The translations under genes were made by a program, and so were the position numbers. A stretch of 8,151 nt of DNA, taken from an uncultured Ruminococcus sp. Its GTDB lineage: Bacteria > Bacillota > Clostridia > Oscillospirales > Ruminococcaceae. Each line of letters starts with the position of its first letter. Position 1 is the stretch's first letter. The notes under the pieces are model-generated. The model searched no databases. It was not told where the DNA came from and saw nothing but the letters and a program-made list of their open reading frames with translations. Location: the NCBI GenBank assembly GCA_902464115.1, contig CABQIF010000096.1:1-8151 (forward strand), written 5' to 3'. Below, piece after piece: positions 1 through 5,588 of the stretch.

Positions 1-122
1 AACAATTTCTATCAAATGTGTTTTTGCCGATAAAACGTAGATGGAAACATGTTGAAATTTGTGCAAAATAGAGAAAAACGGAAGAAACGATAATTTTATG
101 TCAATTTTTTTATAGAAAGACC

Positions 123-151
123 TTGCAATTTTCACCGTTTTGGTGTACAAT
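123..151 (+). promoter_or_regulatory. Promoter of the GAPDH gene
   Basis: A -35 box TTGCAA (123-128) and a -10 box TACAAT (146-151) are separated by exactly 17 nt, which fits a housekeeping sigma-A promoter. The start would fall near 158, leaving a ~25-nt leader that holds AGGAGGT at 168-174, 8 nt before the ATG. The spacer contains a short inverted repeat, CACC (133-136) and GGTG (142-145), which could be an operator but is short enough to be chance. The upstream DNA (1-122) is AT-rich and I see no gene or clear element in it. Confidence 0.75.
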
Positions 152-182
152 AAGAGTATAAATTTTTAGGAGGTAATTCCAA

Positions 183-1220
183 ATGTCAGTTAAAGTTGCT
201 ATTAATGGATTTGGCCGGATCGGCCGTCTCGCATTCAGACAGATGTTCGGTGCTGAAGGTTATGAGGTTGTTGCTATCAACGACCTGACCAAGCCGTCTA
301 TGCTCGCTCACCTGCTGAAGTATGATACCGCACAGGGCGGTTATGCAGGCAGAATCGGCGAAAACAAGCACACTGTTACTGCTGATGACGAAGCAGGCAC
401 CATCACAGTTGATGGCAAGACCCTGACCATCTATGCAAAGGCAAACGCTGCTGAACTGCCGTGGGGCGAAATCGGTGTTGACGTTGTTCTGGAATGCACA
501 GGTTTCTACACCTCTAAGGCTAAGGCACAGGCTCACATTGATGCAGGTGCAAAGAAGGTTGTTATTTCTGCTCCGGCTGGTAACGATCTGCCGACCATCG
601 TTTACAATGTAAACCACGAAACTCTGACAACAGACGACAAGATCATCTCTGCTGCATCTTGCACCACCAACTGCCTGGCTCCGATGGCAAAGGCTCTGAA
701 TGACTACGCTCCGATCCAGAGCGGTATCATGAGCACCATCCACGCTTACACTGGTGACCAGATGATCCTCGACGGTCCGCACAGAAAGGGCGACCTGAGA
801 AGAGCAAGAGCTGGTGCTGCAAACATCGTTCCGAACTCCACTGGTGCTGCTAAGGCAATCGGTCTGGTTATTCCGGAACTGAACGGCAAGCTGATCGGTT
901 CTGCACAGCGTGTACCGGTTCCGACTGGTTCTACTACCATCCTGACTGCTGTTGTTAAGGGCACAGACGTAACCAAGGAAGGCATCAACGCTGCTATGAA
1001 GGCTGCTGCTACTGAATCCTATGGTTACAACGAAGAACCGATCGTTTCTTCTGACGTTATCGGCATGAAGTACGGTTCTCTGTTCGATGCAACTCAGACC
1101 ATGGTTTCCAAGATTGCTGATGATCTGTATGAAGTACAGGTTGTTTCCTGGTACGACAACGAAAACAGCTACACCAGCCAGATGGTTCGTACAATTAAGT
1201 ACTTTGCTGAATTGGCATAA
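183..1220 (+). CDS. gap: Glyceraldehyde-3-phosphate dehydrogenase, type I (NAD-dependent)
   Basis: This cytosolic glycolytic enzyme oxidises and phosphorylates glyceraldehyde-3-phosphate to 1,3-bisphosphoglycerate. The 345-residue product is slightly longer than the usual 330-340. The Rossmann motif GFGRIGR lies at residues 9-15 and the acidic residue of AINDLT (D34) favours NAD over NADP. The catalytic cysteine is C160 in SAASCTTNCLAP, with the partner histidine H187 in STIHAYTGDQ. The substrate-binding DLRRARAGAANIVP segment and the C-terminal WYDNENSY signature are present. The start at 183 is fixed by AGGAGGT 8 nt upstream and by the conserved MSVKVAINGFGRIGR beginning. It has its own promoter and terminator, so it looks monocistronic rather than part of a gap-pgk-tpi operon. 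Leucine codons are almost all CTG, as expected of a highly expressed gene. Confidence 0.98.
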   Translation: MSVKVAINGFGRIGRLAFRQMFGAEGYEVVAINDLTKPSMLAHLLKYDTAQGGYAGRIGENKHTVTADDEAGTITVDGKTLTIYAKANAAELPWGEIGVDVVLECTGFYTSKAKAQAHIDAGAKKVVISAPAGNDLPTIVYNVNHETLTTDDKIISAASCTTNCLAPMAKALNDYAPIQSGIMSTIHAYTGDQMILDGPHRKGDLRRARAGAANIVPNSTGAAKAIGLVIPELNGKLIGSAQRVPVPTGSTTILTAVVKGTDVTKEGINAAMKAAATESYGYNEEPIVSSDVIGMKYGSLFDATQTMVSKIADDLYEVQVVSWYDNENSYTSQMVRTIKYFAELA

Positions 1221-1258
1221 GTGCCGTATGGCATCCATGCCGTTCTAAGAACGAAAAG

Positions 1259-1295
1259 AGCGGGTCTGTCCGATTTTTGGACAGGCTCGCTTTTT
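1259..1295 (+). terminator. Intrinsic terminator of the GAPDH gene
   Basis: A 13-bp stem (1259-1271 with 1279-1291, including two G-U pairs) with a 7-nt loop is followed by a run of T to 1295. A preceding A-run at 1254-1257 could extend the stem. Two weaker hairpins lie between the stop codon and this terminator: ATGGCAT/ATGCCGT around 1227-1243 and GTTCT/AGAAC at 1240-1250. Confidence 0.93.
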
Positions 1296-1464
1296 ATCGC
1301 ATCTAGAACTATGGAAAACCAGAAATTTTCCGGCTGAACTTTTCATTTTTTTGCAAAAATCATGTTTTGCATTCGTTTTTATCGTTTTTTTCAGAAAAAC
1401 GTTTCCTTTTACATGATTTTTTCAAGAAATCCAGAATTTTTAACGGGAAACTTTCAAAAATCTA
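1296..1464. other. AT-rich intergenic region upstream of pflB with inverted repeats
   Basis: There is no credible gene here. Three inverted repeats are visible: GGAAAA/TTTTCC (1313-1318, 1326-1331), TGCAAAA-ATCATG-TTTTGCA (1352-1358, 1365-1371) and CGTTTTT/AAAAACG (1383-1389, 1395-1401). The second is a perfect 7-bp dyad with a 6-nt spacer, about 130 bp upstream of the predicted pflB start site, and is the best candidate for a regulator site. No recognisable Rex, FNR or CcpA consensus was seen. AT-rich DNA yields such repeats by chance fairly often. Confidence 0.4.
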
Positions 1465-1493
1465 TTGACATTATTGAGAACATGTGCTATTAT
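1465..1493 (+). promoter_or_regulatory. Strong promoter of the pfl operon
   Basis: A consensus -35 box TTGACA (1465-1470) is followed after 17 nt by TATTAT (1488-1493), which is preceded by TGC to form an extended -10 element. Transcription would start near 1500. A strong constitutive-type core promoter fits PFL as a major fermentative enzyme of an obligate anaerobe. Confidence 0.85.
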
Positions 1494-1499
1494 AAAAGC

Positions 1500-1633
1500 A
1501 GACCAGAGCGGAACGAAAAAACTGGAAAAAATCACTCTTTTGAGTGGCAAAATCCGTGTCATTTTTTTCTTTCGCTGCGGAGCAATTGCAATCAATAGAA
1601 TTGCTGAAATATTGCAAAGGAGAGATTCAAATC
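1500..1633 (+). promoter_or_regulatory. Long pflB leader with competing hairpins
   Basis: The inferred 5' untranslated region is about 134 nt, far longer than that of gap (~25 nt). CACTC/GAGTG (1533-1537, 1542-1546) closes on a TTTT loop. Further on, AGCAATT (1581-1587) can pair with AATTGCT (1599-1605), or TTGCAAT (1586-1592) can pair with ATTGCAA (1611-1617). The second pairing overlaps both the first stem and the edge of the ribosome binding site AAAGGAG (1616-1622), so the two are mutually exclusive. No known riboswitch class is recognised. A regulatory role is inference. Confidence 0.4.
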
Positions 1634-3718
1634 ATGGCAGAAACAATGCAGAAGGAATGGGAAGGCTTCGTCGGCGGAGCATGGACTTCCAACGTAAATG
1701 TACGGGACTTCATTCAGAAGAACTACACACCGTATGAAGGCGACGAAAGCTTTCTGGCTGGCCCGACTGCTACAACAACCGAACTGTGGAACGAGGTTCT
1801 GAACCTGTTCCAGAAAGAACGGGAAAATGGCGGCGTGCTGGACATGGATACAAAGATTGTATCTACTGTAAATTCTCACGAAGCAGGCTATTTGGATAAG
1901 GACAAGGAAACCATCGTAGGCTTCCAGACTGACAAGCCGCTGAAGCGTTCTTTGCAGCCGTTCGGTGGTATCCGTATGGCAGAAGAAGCTTGCAAGGCTT
2001 ATGGCTATGAAGTAGATCCGGAAATCAGCTACATCTTTAAGCATTACCGGAAGACTCATAACGAAGGCGTATTCGATGTTTACACACCGGAAATGCGTTC
2101 TGCAAGACACAATGCAATCATCACCGGTCTGCCGGATGCTTACGGTCGTGGTCGTATCATCGGCGACTATCGTAGAGTTGCACTGTATGGTGTTGACAAG
2201 CTGATCGAAGACAAGGAACATCAGAAGGCAATTACTTGCGGTACTATGACAGAAGAAGTCATCCGTCTGAGAGAAGAACTCGCAGAACAGGTAAAGGCTC
2301 TGAAGGCTCTGAAGGCTATGGCTCAGCGGTATGGATTCGATATTTCCAAGCCGGCTACCAACGCTCAGGAAGCAATTCAGTGGCTGTACTTCGGTTATCT
2401 GGGTGCTGTTAAGGATCAGAACGGTGCTGCAATGAGCCTTGGCCGTACTTCTACTTTCATTGATATTTATATTGAAAGAGATATGAAGAAGGGCATCCTG
2501 ACAGAAGAACAGGCTCAGGAATTTATCGACCACTTCATCATGAAGCTGCGTATGGTGAAGTTCGCAAGAACACCGGAATACAATGCACTGTTCTCCGGCG
2601 ACCCGCAGTGGGTTACCGAATCCATCGGCGGTATGGGCATTGACGGCAGAACCATGGTTACAAAGACCAGCTTCCGTTACCTGCACACTCTGGAAAACCT
2701 GGGCACTGCTCCAGAACCGAACCTGACCGTTCTGTGGTCGAAGCGTCTGCCGACTCCGTTCAAGAGATACTGTGCAAAGCTCTCCATCAACACTTCTTCG
2801 TTCCAGTATGAAAACGATGACCTGATGAGAGTCACCCACGGCGATGACTATGCAATCGCTTGCTGCGTATCTTCCATGAGAGTTGGTAAGGACATGCAGT
2901 TCTTCGGTGCAAGAGCAAACCTCGCAAAGTGCCTGCTGTATGCAATCAATGGCGGTAAGGACGAAAGAATTGATGCAAAGACTGGCAAGCACAATCAGGT
3001 AGGTCCGAAGTATAGACCGGTTGAAGGCGATTACCTCGATTATGATGATGTAATGGATAAGTATGAAGATATGATGCGTTGGTTGGCAAACCTGTATGTT
3101 AACACGCTGAACTGCATCCACTACATGCACGATAAGTACAGCTACGAAGCTCTCCAGATGGCTCTGCATGACAGAGATGTAAAGCGTTACTTCGCAACTG
3201 GTATTGCTGGTATGTCTGTTGTTGCAGACTCCCTGTCCGCAATCAAGTATGCAAAGGTTAAGTGCATCCGTGACGAATTCGGCGTTGTAACCGACTTCGA
3301 AGTAGAAGGCGACTTCCCGAAGTATGGTAACAACGATGACAGAGTTGACAGCATCGCTGTTGAAATTCTGGACAAGTTCATGGATATGATTCGCAGCAAC
3401 TATTGCTACCGGAACGGTGTACCGACCACTTCTATCCTGACCATTACTTCTAACGTTGTATATGGTAAGAAGACTGGTAACACACCGGACGGCAGAAAGA
3501 AGGGTCAGCCGCTGGCTCCTGGTGCAAACCCGATGCACGGTCGTGATACTCACGGTGCAGCTGCATCTATGGCATCTGTTGCAAAGCTGCCGTGGACAAA
3601 TGCACAGGATGGTATTTCCAATACCTTTACCATTATCCCGGCTGCTCTGGGTAAGGATTCTCAGGTATTTGCTGGCGATATTGATATTGCTTCCATCAGA
3701 GAAAGCATTGAAAAGTAA
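1634..3718 (+). CDS. pflB: Pyruvate formate-lyase catalytic core lacking the glycyl-radical domain
   Basis: The 694-residue product is a formate C-acetyltransferase (pyruvate + CoA to acetyl-CoA + formate). Classical PFLs are about 750-760 residues. The barrel is intact: GRGRIIGDYRRVALYG, MSLGRTSTFIDIYIERDM, and the catalytic cysteine pair C410-C411 in IACCVSSM (equivalent to C418-C419 of E. coli PFL). The protein ends shortly after DGISNTFTIIPAALGK at IRESIEK, exactly where single-chain PFLs continue into the glycyl-radical domain. The radical-bearing RVSGY loop is absent here and is encoded at 4032-4271. The ATG at 1634 is chosen because the conserved KEWEGF beginning follows it and AAAGGAG lies 11 nt upstream; an in-frame GTG at 1544 lies in the leader and lacks family homology. 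It is first gene of a three-gene operon. Gene borders are clean, so this looks like a natural split and not a frameshift. Confidence 0.95.
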   Translation: MAETMQKEWEGFVGGAWTSNVNVRDFIQKNYTPYEGDESFLAGPTATTTELWNEVLNLFQKERENGGVLDMDTKIVSTVNSHEAGYLDKDKETIVGFQTDKPLKRSLQPFGGIRMAEEACKAYGYEVDPEISYIFKHYRKTHNEGVFDVYTPEMRSARHNAIITGLPDAYGRGRIIGDYRRVALYGVDKLIEDKEHQKAITCGTMTEEVIRLREELAEQVKALKALKAMAQRYGFDISKPATNAQEAIQWLYFGYLGAVKDQNGAAMSLGRTSTFIDIYIERDMKKGILTEEQAQEFIDHFIMKLRMVKFARTPEYNALFSGDPQWVTESIGGMGIDGRTMVTKTSFRYLHTLENLGTAPEPNLTVLWSKRLPTPFKRYCAKLSINTSSFQYENDDLMRVTHGDDYAIACCVSSMRVGKDMQFFGARANLAKCLLYAINGGKDERIDAKTGKHNQVGPKYRPVEGDYLDYDDVMDKYEDMMRWLANLYVNTLNCIHYMHDKYSYEALQMALHDRDVKRYFATGIAGMSVVADSLSAIKYAKVKCIRDEFGVVTDFEVEGDFPKYGNNDDRVDSIAVEILDKFMDMIRSNYCYRNGVPTTSILTITSNVVYGKKTGNTPDGRKKGQPLAPGANPMHGRDTHGAAASMASVAKLPWTNAQDGISNTFTIIPAALGKDSQVFAGDIDIASIRESIEK

Positions 3719-3734
3719 GCTGTCATACCAGCTT
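3717..3734 (+). other. Hairpin at the pflB stop codon
   Basis: AAGCTG (3717-3722) and CAGCTT (3729-3734) form a 6-bp stem with a 6-nt loop that starts inside the TAA stop. No T-run follows, so it is not an intrinsic terminator. It could stabilise or help process the mRNA between pflB and the next gene; this is inference. Confidence 0.35.
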
Positions 3735-3764
3735 GTCCGATAATTGATGAAGGAGGCGATTCCT

Positions 3765-3977
3765 ATGAAACAGCAACCCAATCCGACCGATGCGGAACAG
3801 ACTGATGCACTGGTTGACATGATTGAACAGCTGATGGAAAACGGCAGCGGTCATCTTGTAGTTTCTGAACAGGATTCTCAGGAGGGCTTGCGGGTGGATA
3901 CCTACCGCAGCATGGATTGTGCAATCGGCAATCAGGCTTGTTGTCAGCCAACAGAATTGATGGACGAAGACGAATGA
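3765..3977 (+). CDS. 70-aa Cys-rich small protein of the pfl operon, resembling the N-terminal part of GrcA
   Basis: I do not recognise a named family. The start at 3765 is set by AGGAGG at 3751-3756 with 8-nt spacing; an in-frame ATG at 3744 lies before this site. Residues 12-34 align without gaps to residues 6-28 of the downstream 79-aa GrcA-like protein: about 9 of 23 are identical, including D, LV, the E-x-G turn and HL-x-V, with several conservative changes. The radical loop (RVSGYAV) and everything after it is missing. Instead the tail has three cysteines (C52, C59, C60; C-x6-CC) and ends in acidic ELMDEDE. It has no signal peptide or membrane segment. Sandwiched between the two halves of PFL, it may bind PFL in the place of the radical subunit as an inhibitor, chaperone or redox sensor, but function is unknown. 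The gene is convincing from its own RBS and spacing. Confidence 0.8.
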   Translation: MKQQPNPTDAEQTDALVDMIEQLMENGSGHLVVSEQDSQEGLRVDTYRSMDCAIGNQACCQPTELMDEDE

Positions 3978-3996
3978 TCCACGAAAATGGGTGGAT
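3977..3996 (+). other. Hairpin at the stop codon of the small Cys-rich gene
   Basis: ATCCAC (3977-3982) and GTGGAT (3991-3996) form a 6-bp stem with an 8-nt loop beginning at the last base of the TGA stop. There is no T-run. It parallels the hairpin at the pflB stop codon, and the next ribosome binding site lies 20 nt further on. Confidence 0.3.
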
Positions 3997-4031
3997 GCGT
4001 TTGGTATGAATTTTTTAGGAGGAAATGCATC

Positions 4032-4271
4032 ATGGCAAATGAAAAGCAAATTGATAATCTGGTAGAACTGCTGGACGGCTATGCTGAAAAAGGCGGTCAC
4101 CACCTGAACGTAAACGTACTGAACAGAGAAACTCTGCTGGACGCTCAGCAGCATCCGGAAAAGTATCCGCAGCTGACCATCCGTGTAAGCGGCTATGCAG
4201 TAAACTTCATCAAGCTGACCAAGGAACAGCAGGATGATGTTATCTCCAGAACGTTCCACGCTGCTCTCTAA
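4032..4271 (+). CDS. grcA: Stand-alone glycyl-radical domain of pyruvate formate-lyase (GrcA/YfiD-type)
   Basis: The 79-residue protein corresponds to the C-terminal glycyl-radical domain of PFL. HHLNVNVLNRETLLDA (23-38), HPEKYPQLTIRVSGYAV (41-57) and the C-terminal LTKEQQDDVISRTF are all present, and the radical glycine is G54. In E. coli the homologous autonomous cofactor GrcA (YfiD, ~127 aa) repairs PFL cleaved by oxygen at its glycine. Here the protein is shorter, lacks the YfiD N-terminal extension, and is needed because pflB has no glycine of its own. Residues 7-20 repeat the linker helix that precedes the domain in single-chain PFLs. The start at 4032 follows AGGAGG (4017-4022) with a 9-nt spacer; the upstream in-frame ATG at 3987 falls in the intergenic hairpin and adds non-homologous residues. 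The radical would be installed by the activase encoded at 4407-5159. Confidence 0.93.
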   Translation: MANEKQIDNLVELLDGYAEKGGHHLNVNVLNRETLLDAQQHPEKYPQLTIRVSGYAVNFIKLTKEQQDDVISRTFHAAL

Positions 4272-4310
4272 TTGAGATCGACGGCGGAATAATCCGTAAG
4301 AAAAAGTGGG

Positions 4311-4341
4311 GGACGCACGTTTTTCGTGCGTCCTCTTTTTT
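4311..4341 (+). terminator. Intrinsic terminator between grcA and pflA
   Basis: GGACGCACG (4311-4319) pairs perfectly with CGTGCGTCC (4325-4333) around a TTTTT loop and is followed by TCTTTTTT. A-rich sequence before it allows stem extension and possibly bidirectional action. It separates the enzyme subunits from the activase gene, so less pflA transcript than pflB/grcA transcript would be expected. Confidence 0.93.
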
Positions 4342-4406
4342 CATAGGTTCATAAATATAAGAAAATTGGAAATCCTATTCAAAAAGATAAAAAGGAGGCG
4401 GAAAAA

Positions 4407-5159
4407 ATGGAAGGTTATATTCATTCTACAGAAAGTTACGGGACTGTCGATGGTCCCGGCACACGGTTTGTCATCTTTTTTCAGGGCTGTCCGATGCGAT
4501 GTCAATATTGCCACAATCCGGACACCTGGACGTACAACATCAATGAAAAACGAACGGTGGAATCCCTGCTGCATGACTATGACGGGCTGAAAGAATTTTA
4601 CCACGATGGCGGCATTACCGCAACGGGCGGCGAACCGCTGGTGCAGATGGAATTTTTAACAGAATTGTTCACGAAGGCAAAAGAACGAAACATCAATACC
4701 TGTTTGGACACCTCCGGAATCTTGTTCCGGCAGGAGAAACGAGAGGCGTTTGACAAGCTGATGGCGGTAACCGATTTGGTCATGTTGGACATCAAGCACA
4801 TTGATGATACCGAACACCGGAAGCTGACTGGGCAGAGCAATGTTCACATTCTGGAATTTGCACAGTATCTGAAAGAGAAAAATATTCCGGTCTGGATTCG
4901 GCACGTTGTCGTTCCGGGCATCACGCTGCAAGAAAAATACTTGCGGCAGCTCGGGGCTTATCTGGCAGGGCTGGACAACCTGAAAGCCTTGGATGTGCTC
5001 CCGTATCACACTATGGGCGAAGTGAAATATGAAAACTTGGGAATCCCGTATCCGCTGAAAGGCGTAGAACCTGCAACGACCGAACAAGCAATTTGGGCAA
5101 GAAATACCATATTGGATGCTCTGAAAGAACAACTCCGGAAAGAAAAGTTCGGCGAATAA
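4407..5159 (+). CDS. pflA: Pyruvate formate-lyase activating enzyme (radical SAM)
   Basis: The 250-residue product matches the size of PFL activases (E. coli PflA, 246 aa). It uses a [4Fe-4S] cluster and S-adenosylmethionine to abstract a hydrogen from the PFL glycine. The cluster cysteines are C28, C32 and C35 in GCPMRCQYCHNP, following the typical ESYGTVDGPGTRFV N-terminus; GGEP at 74-77 is the SAM-binding glycine motif. VMLDIKH and WIRHVVVPG, typical of the family, are present. The start follows AAGGAGG (4392-4398) with 8-nt spacing. In this operon its substrate should be G54 of the 79-aa protein, presumably docked on PflB. No clear promoter is visible in the 65 nt between the upstream terminator and the start, so it may depend on read-through or a weak promoter. 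Confidence 0.97.
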   Translation: MEGYIHSTESYGTVDGPGTRFVIFFQGCPMRCQYCHNPDTWTYNINEKRTVESLLHDYDGLKEFYHDGGITATGGEPLVQMEFLTELFTKAKERNINTCLDTSGILFRQEKREAFDKLMAVTDLVMLDIKHIDDTEHRKLTGQSNVHILEFAQYLKEKNIPVWIRHVVVPGITLQEKYLRQLGAYLAGLDNLKALDVLPYHTMGEVKYENLGIPYPLKGVEPATTEQAIWARNTILDALKEQLRKEKFGE

Positions 5160-5167
5160 TCCAAAGG

Positions 5168-5200
5168 GAACGGCAGCAAATTCGTTGCCGTTTCTTTTTT
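5168..5200 (+). terminator. Intrinsic terminator after pflA
   Basis: AACGGCAGC (5169-5177) pairs with GTTGCCGTT (5184-5192), with one G-U pair and a 6-nt loop, followed by TCTTTTTT to 5200. It starts 9 nt after the pflA stop codon. Confidence 0.92.
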
Positions 5201-5211
5201 CAACGAATCAC

Positions 5212-5405
5212 AGCAAGGATCTTCCCACCGCTACAGGTGGTGAGAGAAATTGCAAATCAGAACGTGAACGTCTGTGGCGGGCAGAGAAAAATCGGTATCC
5301 CCCACTGACACGAGGCAAACCACAGTCAGCCCTCTGCTGACATGTCAGGCTCTGTGAAATGACCGACTGTGGATTGAAATAATGAAAAAAACCGAAAATC
5401 TTGCT
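5212..5405 (+). other. Hairpin-dense non-coding segment, possible structured RNA
   Basis: This stretch is richer in G and C than the DNA on either side of it and has no credible reading frame. It contains CCACC/GGTGG (5225-5229, 5236-5240); CAG-ACGT/ACGTCTG with a bulged A (about 5258-5273); GTGG-GGG/CCC-CCAC with a bulged C (about 5274-5304); CCACAGTC/GACTGTGG (5320-5327, 5365-5372), which encloses AGCC/GGCT (5328-5331, 5348-5351); and a competing GTCAGC/GCTGAC hairpin (5325-5330, 5336-5341). A possible closing helix joins AGCAAGGAT (5212-5220) to ATCTTGCT (5398-5405) with one bulge. The 194-nt span is in the size range of small regulatory RNAs, but no known family is recognised. No promoter or terminator clearly delimits it. 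Confidence 0.3.
5337..5348. repeat. Perfect 12-bp palindrome
   Basis: CTGACATGTCAG is a perfect palindrome inside the hairpin-dense intergenic segment. It could be a protein-binding site or form the tip of the inner hairpin. Confidence 0.5.
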
Positions 5406-5406
5406 A

Positions 5407-5418
5407 TTCCATATGGAA
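5407..5418. promoter_or_regulatory. Operator-like palindrome TTCCATATGGAA
   Basis: This perfect 12-bp palindrome lies about 80 bp upstream of the cellulase -35 box. A related half-site, TTTCCATAGAAA, lies at 5464-5475. It is a candidate site for a regulator of the cellulase gene; no specific regulator can be named. Confidence 0.4.
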
Positions 5419-5421
5419 ATC

Positions 5422-5440
5422 ATTGTGAAAACTACACAAT
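5422..5440. promoter_or_regulatory. Operator-like inverted repeat ATTGTG-N7-CACAAT
   Basis: ATTGTG (5422-5427) and CACAAT (5435-5440) form a 6-bp dyad with a 7-nt spacer, 58 bp upstream of the cellulase -35 box. A further ACAATG (5444-5449) can pair with CATTGT (5421-5426). It may be a transcription factor site. Confidence 0.35.
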
Positions 5441-5498
5441 TTTACAATGCCGAAATTGGTTGGTTTCCATAGAAATTTTGAAACAAACGAAAAAATAA

Positions 5499-5527
5499 TT
5501 GCAATTTTTCATGCCGTATGCTACAAT
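5499..5527 (+). promoter_or_regulatory. Promoter of the GH9 cellulase gene
   Basis: TTGCAA (5499-5504) and TACAAT (5522-5527) are separated by 17 nt, with TGC directly before the -10 box. Both hexamers and the spacing are identical to those of the GAPDH promoter. Transcription should start near 5534, giving a leader of about 55 nt. An inverted repeat, TAGAAA (5527-5532) and TTTCTA (5541-5546), straddles the start site, and TTTCTATG (5541-5548) is the reverse complement of CATAGAAA (5468-5475) upstream of the -35 box. Confidence 0.75.
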
Positions 5528-5588
5528 AGAAACTGGCATATTTCTATGTTTTATTTCACTTTTTAAATCTTAAGAGAAGGGGTCGTTT

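Noticed and set aside
1544..1633. GTG start that would extend PflB by 30 residues
   Set aside because: The extension lies in the hairpin-forming leader, has no PFL homology, and the ATG at 1634 has the better RBS and the conserved N-terminus.
1592..3820. A 742-codon open frame on the minus strand across pflB, and a 350-codon one (186-1238) across gap
   Set aside because: Both are antisense shadows. The strong codon bias of these genes avoids the codons that would give minus-strand stops; the translated products are Cys/Ser-rich without family motifs and there is no RBS.
3600..4271. pflB as a frameshifted or truncated pseudogene
   Set aside because: The missing domain is complete downstream with its own ATG and AGGAGG site, the intervening gene also has its own RBS, and all parts retain conserved residues. 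This fits a functional split and not decay.
4306..4604. Small open frames overlapping the terminator and the start of pflA on both strands
   Set aside because: They overlap the terminator and the pflA 5' end, lack RBSs and show no recognisable protein features.
5314..5321. GGCAAACC resembling the core of the c-di-GMP-I riboswitch
   Set aside because: The second conserved half (GGGACGCAAAGCC-type sequence) is absent, the following hairpin is much longer than expected, and the segment lies far upstream of the cellulase promoter. A covariance-model search would settle it.
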